Shown here piece by piece: positions 52,495-60,895 of a stretch of 64,000 nt of DNA (position 1 is the stretch's first letter; every line of letters starts with the position of its first letter). This DNA comes from Nostoc sp. 'Peltigera membranacea cyanobiont' N6. Lineage in GTDB: Bacteria > Cyanobacteriota > Cyanobacteriia > Cyanobacteriales > Nostocaceae. Location of the stretch: contig NZ_CP026681.1 in assembly GCF_002949735.1 (NCBI RefSeq), positions 6,138,501 to 6,202,500 on the forward strand. Reading direction: 5' to 3'. Below the pieces are notes generated by a model that had not been told where the DNA came from, did not search any database, and worked only from the letters and a program-made list of their open reading frames with translations. Made by a program: the position numbers and the translations under genes.

Positions 52495-55167
52495 CTAAAC
52501 TACACTAGCAGAGAAAACAAAATCATTTGCTGTTAGGCTAGTTGATGTAATTCCAACTAATGAAGCCAACTCTGTATTTCCAGTTTTCACCAGAGTATCA
52601 CTACCTTGTTGCAACAGTGTTAAAGCACTAAATTGAGTTACACCAATACCACCAAGCCCGATTTTATCAGTGCCGATCGCAAAATCAGTCACGATATTCT
52701 TGCTAATTGGCAGACTGGCGTTAGCAATCCAGAATTGGTCAGCACCAGCACCACCACTGAGGCGATCGCCACCTCCTTGACTAGCGAATAGCACATCATC
52801 ACCATCGCCACCAAACAGCGAATCATTGACACCAGCGAAGAGTTTATCATCCCCAGAACCACCATAGAGACGGTTATTGCTACCGTTACTGGTGAGGGTG
52901 TCGTTACCTGAGCCACCAAAGGATAATTGACGAGTCCCTTCAACTACTGTCAAAGTATCATTACCTGCTGCCCCAAATAAATTATTACTACCATTGGCTT
53001 CCACTACAGTAACTTCGTCATTACCATTGCCACCATCGGCACTAGTGTTGCTAGCAGGGCTATCTGCACCAATCAAGACTCGATCGTTGCCATCTCCTGT
53101 GGACACTGAGGAGTCACTACCAGCGATCGCGGTGTCATCACCTTTGCCAGTCACGATTGTATTACCTTTACTACCCTCTACAAAGTCTGCTCCATCACCT
53201 GTAAATAAGGTTTGATTTGGCTTGAGGGTGACATCATCACTATTGGTAGAACCAAATTGCAGGTCTAGTGTCGTTAGTCCAACGGTGCGACCATCAAATC
53301 CTGCGGCTGTAAAGTACTGAGTATTGCCTACACTTTGAGAATCCAGAATTGTTGCTTGACCATTAGCAGTTTTTTCTGAAGTCAATACTTCTTTGGTGGA
53401 GGGAACTACATCCGGGCCTCCCACCAATGCTTCTGTAATAACACGACCTTTCAAATCGCCATTACTGGGAATATTCAAACCCAGAATACTAGCAAGGGTA
53501 GGTGTGACATCAGCATTACTCACAGGTGCATAGTCTACATAACCTGATTTGAAATCAGGGCCAATAGCCTCCATATTATTGAAGGTATCACCTCGACCAA
53601 AGCTGCCATGCATCCCCTGCCCTTGCTGCAAAGTTGTATCAGCAATTTCTACCTGAGCTTGAGGGTTGTTTGGGTCAGTTGGGTCGGTGCTAAAGGTTTT
53701 GAAGTTGATTACAATCGATGGAACTGGTGTTTTAGCATCACCTTTTAGCCCGATCGCACTTAGCGGTAAAGCACCTGGGATGGTTCCATAGGCATCGTCT
53801 ACGAAAATACCACTGATGTAATCTTTTTGTGAGAGCAAATCCACTACCTGTTTAGCTAGAGTAGCATTGCCATTAGGGAGATAAATCAGGTCAGATCCAC
53901 CGTTAGCAGCTACAACTATCTTTGTACCTGGGTCGAGTTGGCCATTAATTACCTCGCCCGTACCACCAATTACACCATTCCCAGAAATAGGACGTTGACC
54001 TTGTGTAGCATCAACAGCCGCATATTGGATGTGGTTGAGGTCTGGAGGAAGTGTCGTCGGGTTAGGATCGTATAGGGGTAGACCTAGATCGTGAGCCAAA
54101 TCAATCGCCACAAAGCCTGCTGGCAGAAATCCCGGATTTACACCTGCATAAGTTTGGGTAGCAGCATAACTGGTAGTTTTTGTGCCTTGGCTATCAATAG
54201 CTTGTTTGCTAATGGTAGAAAAACCGTGGTCGGAAGTAACAAAGACATCAGTAGTCTTGTCTAAGCCTGTACTTTTGAGATAGTCAAGAAGTTGCTTTAA
54301 ATTATCATCAGCATCTTTGACCCCAGCTTTTGAAGTAGGGCCATTGATACCTGGTGTTAAGGTATTTAAACTATCACCCTGATTGTGTTGACTACCATCG
54401 GGATCTCTTGACCAGTAAACCAATGCAAATGGTTTACCATCTTCTTGAAACTTGGGTAAAATTACCTTAGTTGTGGCATCTGCAAAGTATTGTTGTTGAG
54501 CCACATTGGCATCCAGTGTGCCAGGAGTTGTGTTGTTACCAGCTGGCTGGACTCGCGGTGTTGGCTTTACATCTAGACCAGCAGCTTGTAAACGACTGAC
54601 AATATCTGGATCGAGTGGAACAGCAGAAGGTGAACCAGCAGGTGTAGTCGGTGGTGTTGCACCATTGGTACTGTCATCAATAATTATTGTCTGGGGAGTA
54701 GGAATAGTACCAGTAGTACCACCTTCTCGGTTAACTTGTGTGACATCTTGGATGGCAACAGGCCCTAATTTACCAACTGCTGCTGTGTTGAAACCCTGCG
54801 ATCGCGCATAAGCTAAGAGTGACTCTTCATCTAGAAAGTTGTTACCGGGAAACTTTTCATCGATATCTCCCAGAACAGAATCATTTTCGATAAATGGCGT
54901 GACACTACCGTTAGCATTAGGGCTAGGAAAACCAGTGTAGATGGTATTGCTAAAGTCACCTGTATCACCTAGGTAATGCCCAGTGGCGATCGCCGAAGCA
55001 TTAGGTGTAGTAAATGTTGGAAACAGCGAATGACTATTGGCGAAAGTAACCCCCTGCTGACGGATGCTATATAAAGTTGGGGTATCAATGGGGTTTACAG
55101 AACCGTTACGCAATCCATCTGCAACAAAAATAATGACATTTCTACCGTTGCCATTTGTATCAGCCAT
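52495..55167 (-). CDS. Secreted alkaline-phosphatase-superfamily (NPP-type) phosphoesterase with RTX C-terminal module
   Basis: 890 residues, no N-terminal signal. Catalytic part (about 10-620): VIIFVADGLRNG (metal Asp), FPTFTTPNASAIATGHYLG (nucleophile Thr region), YWSRDPDGSQHNQGDSL (metal Asp/His) and VFVTSDHGFSTI (metal Asp/His), the nucleotide-pyrophosphatase/phosphodiesterase pattern, consistent with cleaving extracellular phosphodiesters. The C-terminal about 230 residues carry at least five RTX calcium repeats (GGAGNDTLTV, GGSGNDTLTS, GGSGDDKLFA, GGDGDDVLFA, GGAGADQFW). The end LTANDFVFSASVV is shared with the GDPD protein upstream. The RTX tail and the neighbouring exporter indicate type I secretion. 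Confidence 0.87.
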   Translation of the reverse strand: MADTNGNGRNVIIFVADGLRNGSVNPIDTPTLYSIRQQGVTFANSHSLFPTFTTPNASAIATGHYLGDTGDFSNTIYTGFPSPNANGSVTPFIENDSVLGDIDEKFPGNNFLDEESLLAYARSQGFNTAAVGKLGPVAIQDVTQVNREGGTTGTIPTPQTIIIDDSTNGATPPTTPAGSPSAVPLDPDIVSRLQAAGLDVKPTPRVQPAGNNTTPGTLDANVAQQQYFADATTKVILPKFQEDGKPFALVYWSRDPDGSQHNQGDSLNTLTPGINGPTSKAGVKDADDNLKQLLDYLKSTGLDKTTDVFVTSDHGFSTISKQAIDSQGTKTTSYAATQTYAGVNPGFLPAGFVAIDLAHDLGLPLYDPNPTTLPPDLNHIQYAAVDATQGQRPISGNGVIGGTGEVINGQLDPGTKIVVAANGGSDLIYLPNGNATLAKQVVDLLSQKDYISGIFVDDAYGTIPGALPLSAIGLKGDAKTPVPSIVINFKTFSTDPTDPNNPQAQVEIADTTLQQGQGMHGSFGRGDTFNNMEAIGPDFKSGYVDYAPVSNADVTPTLASILGLNIPSNGDLKGRVITEALVGGPDVVPSTKEVLTSEKTANGQATILDSQSVGNTQYFTAAGFDGRTVGLTTLDLQFGSTNSDDVTLKPNQTLFTGDGADFVEGSKGNTIVTGKGDDTAIAGSDSSVSTGDGNDRVLIGADSPASNTSADGGNGNDEVTVVEANGSNNLFGAAGNDTLTVVEGTRQLSFGGSGNDTLTSNGSNNRLYGGSGDDKLFAGVNDSLFGGDGDDVLFASQGGGDRLSGGAGADQFWIANASLPISKNIVTDFAIGTDKIGLGGIGVTQFSALTLLQQGSDTLVKTGNTELASLVGITSTSLTANDFVFSASVV

Positions 55168-55517
55168 GTTGACTACTCCTTAAGTATTGTGAGCTACAAT
55201 TAATTGCAGCAATTGTGTGTGTGTAGACTGAGCGATTAACTACACTCAACCCAAGCGAAAGATTCTTGGTTACAAAAATCTGAGTAGTATTTGGCAACAA
55301 AATGCTTAGTGTCCACATAAATTGGTGCAGACAATTAAATGAATGTAACTTTGCTTACTGCCTCAAAAGATAGTTGTTCAATGTTTAAGGAAAGTTATAA
55401 GCAAGTTAAGATTTTGGATAAAAAGCAGAAAAATCTTTACACACAAAAATATCCCCAACTTGGAAATCGGGGATCTGAATATTTGAATCCTGAATTTAAG
55501 CTGTAATCATTTTTGAG
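55168..55517. other. Intergenic region between phosphatase and GDPD genes
   Basis: About 350 bases. Holds the promoter for the phosphatase gene; no firm PhoB box (direct repeats of TTAACC type) was found by eye. The terminator of the GDPD gene is at 55451-55474. Confidence 0.4.
55441..55474 (-). terminator. Rho-independent terminator of the GDPD gene
   Basis: On the minus strand ATCCCC, a 12-base loop and GGGGAT (stem 55469-55474 and 55451-55456) are followed by ATTTTTGTG, 45 bases beyond the stop codon. Confidence 0.65.
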
Positions 55518-58500
55518 TTAAACCACACTAGCAGAGAAAACGAAATCATTTGCTGTGAGGCTAGTTGATGTAATTCCCAACAATGAAGCCAACTCTATAT
55601 TTCCGATTTTCACTAAGGTGTCACTACCCTGTTGCAATAGTGTTAAAGCACTAAATTGAGTCACACCAACACCACCCAGTCCGATTTTATCAATGGCGAT
55701 CGCAAAATCAGTCACGATATTTTTGCTAGTTGGTAGACTCGCATTAGCAATCCAGAATTGGTCAGCACCAGTACCGCCACTGAGGCGATCGCCACCCCCT
55801 TGACCAGCAAATAGCACATCATCACCATCGCCACCAGATAGCGAATCATTCACATTGGAGAAGAGTTTATCATCCCCAGAACCACCATACAGACGGTTAT
55901 TGCTGCCGTTACTCTTGAGGGTATCGTTACCTGAGCCACCAAAAGATAATTGATGCGAACCTTCAACTACTGTCAGAGTATCAGCACCTGCGCCTCCGAA
56001 CAAATTATTACTACCACTGCCTTCAACGACAGTAACTTGGTCATCACCATTGCCACCATCGACACTTGTATCGCTAGCAACACCATTTTGACCAACAAAG
56101 ATATTATCATCACCATCTCCTGTGGACACTGAGGATTCACTACCGACGATCGCGGTGTCATCACCCTTCCCGGTTATGATTGTGTTACCTTTAGTACCCT
56201 CAACAAAGTCTGCTCCGTCACCTGTGAATAAGGTTTGGTTTGGCTCAACTGTAATATCATCGCTGGTAGTGGAACCAAAGTTAATTTCTTCAGCTTGAGG
56301 TTGACCTAAACCAGGAGCAAGGTTAAGGGGCTTATCCAACTTAAGTAGAAGGATTTCATTGTTGTCTATGACTGGATTTTGAGGATCGTTCCCAGGACGA
56401 CCTGTTGAGAAAGGATAATTGTTGTCATTAGCTACCAAAATGGTGTTTTTGTCAACAACTAAAACATTTTCAATGGTTTGAAATGGGAAGTCAAAGGTGG
56501 TTTTGCCGTCTCCATTCAGGTCTTTGGGGTCTTGGATATTTAACAAGTCTGCAACTTCTTCTTTAGCTACATAGCCATTAGAATCTGTTTTCGACAGGTC
56601 TATTTTGTAGATTCTCTTAAATTTAGCCGCAGCCCCTTGATTGTTATCCCGTTCAATGACTAGGTACTCATTATCATTAATGACTGCTAAATCCCCGATG
56701 GAATTTGACGGATTATCCAATCTGTAATAGAGTCTACTGTCGGTGTACTTGTGGCTGGCTAAATCAAATTCGTTGATCCGCAAAGCACCAGGGGTATCGC
56801 CCTGAACCGTACCTTCTAGCAACAAATAGAGTTTGGTTTTGCTGGCGTTAATTGCTCCACCTTCAAAACCTTTAGAACTACCCAAGTTAGCAAAAGCATC
56901 ACCTGAAAGAACATCGGGGTTTTGTGGCGATCGCACCACATTATACTGAGGATCGTCTCTGAGTTGATCCCGCACTCGATCCGCAATATCTGGGAAATCT
57001 GAGAAGAGCGCGTCTACACCTAATTGATAGAACTGCTGAATTTCTAGCTCTAGCTTTCCTTTGTAATCTGCTGCTAAATATTGGTCTTCCGCCCGGAAGG
57101 TATAGGGATGAACCTGTAAACCTGCGTTGTGAGCATCTTGAATTAAGGTAGTGGGAGGTAATGTTGTCTTGTCAGCATCATTGACTGCTCCATCGCCATT
57201 CACATCATCGGCTTTGCCATCACCATTCGCATCAGTACCTTTGATGCTAACAATCATCCGCTTCCAAGGGCCAATGCCATCAGCATAAGTGGCAACTTCA
57301 GCCAAGCCTTCTGGAGTTCGCAAGTCGCCATAAGTGCGAGTGTCACCACTGACTTTCAAATCGTAAGGCTGACTCTCGATAATCTTGCCGTTGATATCAA
57401 TGTCACTGGCATCTAAAAGTTGGATTAGTGGGATATCCACCCCTGCCGCAGGCATGATGGTATCATGCAATTCTTTGAGATTACTCACTTCAAAGGACTG
57501 GATGAAGATCCGACTGGGGTCAGTGAAGTTATTTGCTTTGAGCGTATCGATTAATAGCTGACTGATATTTCTGTTTATTTTGTCCGTCGTACCGACATAA
57601 GTAGCTTCATCGGCAAGATAAGTCGGATGCTTGGTTTCAGGGTAGATACCAATTTTTTTACCTGTATCGGCTTCTACTTGCTTAACTAAATCGAGAATTT
57701 CCGTGAAGGTAGGAATTTCAAATCGATCGTCAAAGGAGTGATCCCGGAAAGGTAGACGTTCTTCTGCCCGTAAAGTCTTGATTTCAGCTAAGGTAAAGTC
57801 TTCAGCAAACCAACCTGTAATTGTGTTTCCATCTAAACTTACTGTTTTTTTGCGATCGGCAAACTCTGGATGTTTGTAAACATCTGTGGTTGTATTATTA
57901 AAATTGACAGTACCATCAGCATTCAAAACTGCTAACGCAGGCTCGTGGCGAGCAATTAGCACACCATCTTTTGTCACTACCAAGTCAGGCTCAATAAAGT
58001 CAGCGCCTCGCTCAATTGCTTGCTTATAAGACTCTAAGGTATGTTCTGGACGATAACCACTTGCGCCTCTGTGACCAATAACTTTAGGTGCTTCTCCATT
58101 TAAAGTTTTGAATTGGTCAGGTGTAGCGATCAGAGCTTCTAATAATTTCCCAGTGGCATCAAAATGTAGCAGATAAGGGCCAAACTCGTCTCCCACCCAG
58201 ATTGTCCCGTCTTTGTCAAAGACAAATGACTCTACATCAAAGTCTGCACCAGTTAGCAATCTTCCAGTAGTGCCCTCATTCACAATTTGGAAAGGAACTT
58301 TGTTGTTAGGGTCAGATAGTTGAATGTAATCTAAAACTTTAACACTGCCATCCCCATTTTCTGTTCCTTTAAAATTTGGGTCTAGGCGATTGATTCGCAG
58401 TAGAAAATCTGCACTATTATCTTTACTCCCGTAGCCATTATCTGACAGGAAGTACAAAGAGTTGCTGTTAGCAAACTGTACGCCACTAAAGCCTTGAATT

Positions 58501-58616
58501 GGCTGTCCTGGGAAAGGCCCGGTTCTGCCATTAGCTGAAACATCTGCACCAGAAGGTGGCCCATCACTAAAGGTATCAGCAGGTAAAGAAGCAAAGCCGA
58601 CTAATTCAATCGCCAT
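55518..58616 (-). CDS. Secreted phytase-like protein with inserted glycerophosphodiester phosphodiesterase domain and RTX tail
   Basis: 1032 residues, no N-terminal signal. Residues about 1-175 are the first half of a phytase-like/esterase-like beta-propeller (FSGVQFANSNSLYFLSDNGYG, VGDEFGPYLLHFD). A GDPD domain follows (about 177-560) with VIGHRGASGYRPEHTLESY, ADFIEPDLV and ARHEPAL, the His/Glu/Asp catalytic set, plus a dockerin-like insert (DANGDGKADDVNGDGAVNDADK-type, calcium binding). Residues about 570-800 continue the propeller (GSSKGFEGGAINASKTKLYLL). The last 210 residues are an RTX module with LTANDFVFSASVV. It would release glycerol-3-phosphate from phosphodiesters; the propeller may bind or hydrolyse a second substrate. 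Confidence 0.87.
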   Translation of the reverse strand: MAIELVGFASLPADTFSDGPPSGADVSANGRTGPFPGQPIQGFSGVQFANSNSLYFLSDNGYGSKDNSADFLLRINRLDPNFKGTENGDGSVKVLDYIQLSDPNNKVPFQIVNEGTTGRLLTGADFDVESFVFDKDGTIWVGDEFGPYLLHFDATGKLLEALIATPDQFKTLNGEAPKVIGHRGASGYRPEHTLESYKQAIERGADFIEPDLVVTKDGVLIARHEPALAVLNADGTVNFNNTTTDVYKHPEFADRKKTVSLDGNTITGWFAEDFTLAEIKTLRAEERLPFRDHSFDDRFEIPTFTEILDLVKQVEADTGKKIGIYPETKHPTYLADEATYVGTTDKINRNISQLLIDTLKANNFTDPSRIFIQSFEVSNLKELHDTIMPAAGVDIPLIQLLDASDIDINGKIIESQPYDLKVSGDTRTYGDLRTPEGLAEVATYADGIGPWKRMIVSIKGTDANGDGKADDVNGDGAVNDADKTTLPPTTLIQDAHNAGLQVHPYTFRAEDQYLAADYKGKLELEIQQFYQLGVDALFSDFPDIADRVRDQLRDDPQYNVVRSPQNPDVLSGDAFANLGSSKGFEGGAINASKTKLYLLLEGTVQGDTPGALRINEFDLASHKYTDSRLYYRLDNPSNSIGDLAVINDNEYLVIERDNNQGAAAKFKRIYKIDLSKTDSNGYVAKEEVADLLNIQDPKDLNGDGKTTFDFPFQTIENVLVVDKNTILVANDNNYPFSTGRPGNDPQNPVIDNNEILLLKLDKPLNLAPGLGQPQAEEINFGSTTSDDITVEPNQTLFTGDGADFVEGTKGNTIITGKGDDTAIVGSESSVSTGDGDDNIFVGQNGVASDTSVDGGNGDDQVTVVEGSGSNNLFGGAGADTLTVVEGSHQLSFGGSGNDTLKSNGSNNRLYGGSGDDKLFSNVNDSLSGGDGDDVLFAGQGGGDRLSGGTGADQFWIANASLPTSKNIVTDFAIAIDKIGLGGVGVTQFSALTLLQQGSDTLVKIGNIELASLLGITSTSLTANDFVFSASVV

Positions 58617-59261
58617 AATTTAGAATGTTATTTGGGTATTTGGATTTAACTGCACCACAAGGTATTCAAGTTCTCTCATTTCATTACTTGTAGGAAAAAT
58701 AAATCATGTTCTCATGCTAAAAACCGGAATTACGGGGAAATTTCAGAATTACAAAACTACACGCAGTAAGGGCAATACCCTGCGGGAAGCCACTTTGCGT
58801 CTACATGAATTGTCTCTACCTCAAAATTAAGGCTTCGGCTATTGTTTGCATAAGTCCTTTCCAGTTTGGGCAAGTCCGTTAAGTCCGATTTCGTCATTTA
58901 CACCGAGAATACATTTCCAAAAAACGCATTTTCTCAGAGTTGTCGAAAGCTTGAGAAACGATCGTGGAATGTCATAGCGTTAGCCAATCTGCGAGTGTCT
59001 GGGGGTTTACCCTATGAGCAACTGGCGTGTGGAGTGCAATGAGTGTGGGAATCATAACTAATTACCCGGACTTGATATTAGTGAGTAATGAATGTGGAAG
59101 AACAAGATTTAGAACTTAAATCTGTTGATAGTAGTTATGAGAGAACTTAGCTAGCACTAAAGATATTTTCATTAAAAGATTAAGATAAGAATAAGCTAAA
59201 CAGAAGAAATGATTAAAATCCTTTCAAGAGAATAAGTAATATTTGTAATAAAACCGGATTC
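58617..59261. other. Intergenic region upstream of the GDPD gene
   Basis: About 645 bases. Contains the inverted copy of the 54-bp element (58766-58819). Otherwise no gene; the promoter of the GDPD gene is presumably at the left side. Confidence 0.4.
58766..58819. repeat. 54-bp element, copy 2 (opposite orientation)
   Basis: Runs from GTAAGGGCAAT (58766-58776) to ATTGTCTCTAC (58809-58819) around CGGGAAGCCACTTTGCGTC, the reverse complement of the element at 41284-41337 with several substitutions and exactly the same length. Confidence 0.65.
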
Positions 59262-60428
59262 CTATATCGTGGTTTCTATTTTAGTAATTGCTTCTTTCGG
59301 TGAAGCATCGCCATCAATTACAAATGTAATCCCTGGTAGGTATTCATCCATCATCGTGACGTTAGTGTAAACTAGATTTTCGATCAAAGCAAAACTGAGG
59401 CGATCGCCTACAATATCAATACTAGTTTTGTAGCGAATCTCGCCATCGCTAAAGTCGAGTTCAAAGTTACCAATCATCAAGCCGTAATTGGCACGAGTGA
59501 GGAATTCAGCAACAGCTTGTCTTTTATTTTCTGGTGCAATGATGGGGCAAAGGGAGTAAAAGACAAATTGCTTATTTTCTTCTCTAGCTTTGGCATAACA
59601 GTTCCATCTACCATTTATGCCTTGGAATGGAAGTTGTAAGATAGATTCTCCTTGCAATTTAGTAAAATTCCAGTCATCTTCAATAAAGAATTTGAGTATT
59701 TCTTCAAGAATTGTTCTATCAATTGCAGGGGGTTTTTCATATTGTGCAACTTGCCGATCGATATCATTAAAGATTTTCTTTAATTCATCCAGATTGAAAT
59801 CAGCGAAGCCTTTGAAAAAATGAGCAATTCCATCAAATAATTCAGCAGTAACTTTTTCAGTTGTGGTAGATAAGTTATTCTCTGTCCATTCTTTAAAGAA
59901 AGTTCCCAGTGCATCGGAAATAGGATCGGATTTACCAGATGTTGCAGCTTGGGCAAGAGTAGCTGGGCTGAGATAATGCCATAAGGTATGGTAGCCAACT
60001 TGTTTAGATGCTTGCAGTTGCATAGCTGATAATAACAGCCAATTTTCTGTAGAAAATAGGAGACGATCGGGTTGTTCTTGGTTTAACTTGAGTAAATTAA
60101 TAGATATATCGTCTACATTAGCAAGATGTTCTTTAAAAATTGGGAGAAAATCTGGCTGTAAATTAATCTCAATTTGGATATCTACTTCAGGTGAAAAATC
60201 TTCACTGGAAAGGGGAATACGGATTTCTGGTTTGAGGTTGAATAAGGCTTCGGTTTCAATGCGCTGGTGAAATTGTAGATTACTTTGAAAGGTGAGACGA
60301 CATTCAATCACCTCGTCTTCCAGTTTTGTGACAGTTAGAGTTTGGGCGTGGATGGGGAAAGGGGAGATGGAGCGATCGCGAAGCGTTATATCTGCATTTA
60401 ATTGATAATGGTTTGTTATTAACTCCAT
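59262..60428 (-). CDS. Protein with C-terminal YbjN-like domain, possible chaperone of the adjacent toxin
   Basis: 388 residues, no signal peptide or membrane segment. The N-terminal 240 residues show no recognised family (beta-rich start, then FKEWTENNLSTTTEKV...). The C-terminal about 130 residues (FIEDDWNFTKLQGESILQLPFQGINGRWNCYAKAREENKQFVFYSLCPI...LDFSDGEIRYKTSIDI) match the YbjN family, which has a type III secretion chaperone-like fold. It is the last gene of a minus-strand set with the YwqK-like gene (14-base gap) and the large toxin upstream, so a role in binding or loading that toxin is plausible. That role is inference only. Confidence 0.7.
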   Translation of the reverse strand: MELITNHYQLNADITLRDRSISPFPIHAQTLTVTKLEDEVIECRLTFQSNLQFHQRIETEALFNLKPEIRIPLSSEDFSPEVDIQIEINLQPDFLPIFKEHLANVDDISINLLKLNQEQPDRLLFSTENWLLLSAMQLQASKQVGYHTLWHYLSPATLAQAATSGKSDPISDALGTFFKEWTENNLSTTTEKVTAELFDGIAHFFKGFADFNLDELKKIFNDIDRQVAQYEKPPAIDRTILEEILKFFIEDDWNFTKLQGESILQLPFQGINGRWNCYAKAREENKQFVFYSLCPIIAPENKRQAVAEFLTRANYGLMIGNFELDFSDGEIRYKTSIDIVGDRLSFALIENLVYTNVTMMDEYLPGITFVIDGDASPKEAITKIETTI

Positions 60429-60441
60429 AATTAAGCAAAGT

Positions 60442-60840
60442 TTAATTTCCTTGCAAAGACCTAAATTTATTTAATACTTCAAAATTGCTATCACTGTCTT
60501 TGATTTGATATTTTTCTATTAAATTTCCATCTTCACTAAAACTTTTTCTGGTTACAATAATTCCAAATTCGTATGAATATTCTGATTTTAATAATCCATT
60601 TTCATACCATTCTTTGCATAGCCCATGAAGCGCACCTGATTTATAGTAAACCTCATAGTGTAAAGCTCCACTAGGATACCATTCTCTAGAAATTCCTTCT
60701 TGAACACCTTCTACATATGAATCTTCTGCAACTAATTGACCGTTAGAAAGATTATCATAAGCAATGCCAGTAAATGGTTGGTCTTCGTATGTATAAACGT
60801 GATAATCCGAATAATCTAGGTCATCAAAAGATACTCTCAT
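60442..60840 (-). CDS. YwqK-like (MORN-repeat) probable immunity protein
   Basis: 132 residues: about three degenerate MORN-like YwqK repeats of the kind REWYPSGALHYEVYYKSGALHG and KEWYENGLLKSEYSYEFGIIV. YwqK-family proteins are immunity or antitoxin partners encoded next to YwqJ-type deaminase toxins in several bacteria. The neighbour encoded 56 bp upstream on the same strand ends in a YwqJ-like deaminase, so the pairing is consistent. The length suits an immunity protein. It lacks any catalytic motif. Confidence 0.75.
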   Translation of the reverse strand: MRVSFDDLDYSDYHVYTYEDQPFTGIAYDNLSNGQLVAEDSYVEGVQEGISREWYPSGALHYEVYYKSGALHGLCKEWYENGLLKSEYSYEFGIIVTRKSFSEDGNLIEKYQIKDSDSNFEVLNKFRSLQGN

Positions 60841-60895
60841 TTTGCTCTTCCTGCTAGCTAATCCTAAATTTAATTTAGCAAATTTAATTCATTGC

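Noticed and set aside
55168..59261. Pho boxes upstream of the secreted phosphoesterase genes
   Set aside because: Single TTAA-containing words are present, but no convincing tandem TTAACC-type direct repeats; phosphate control stays an inference from function.
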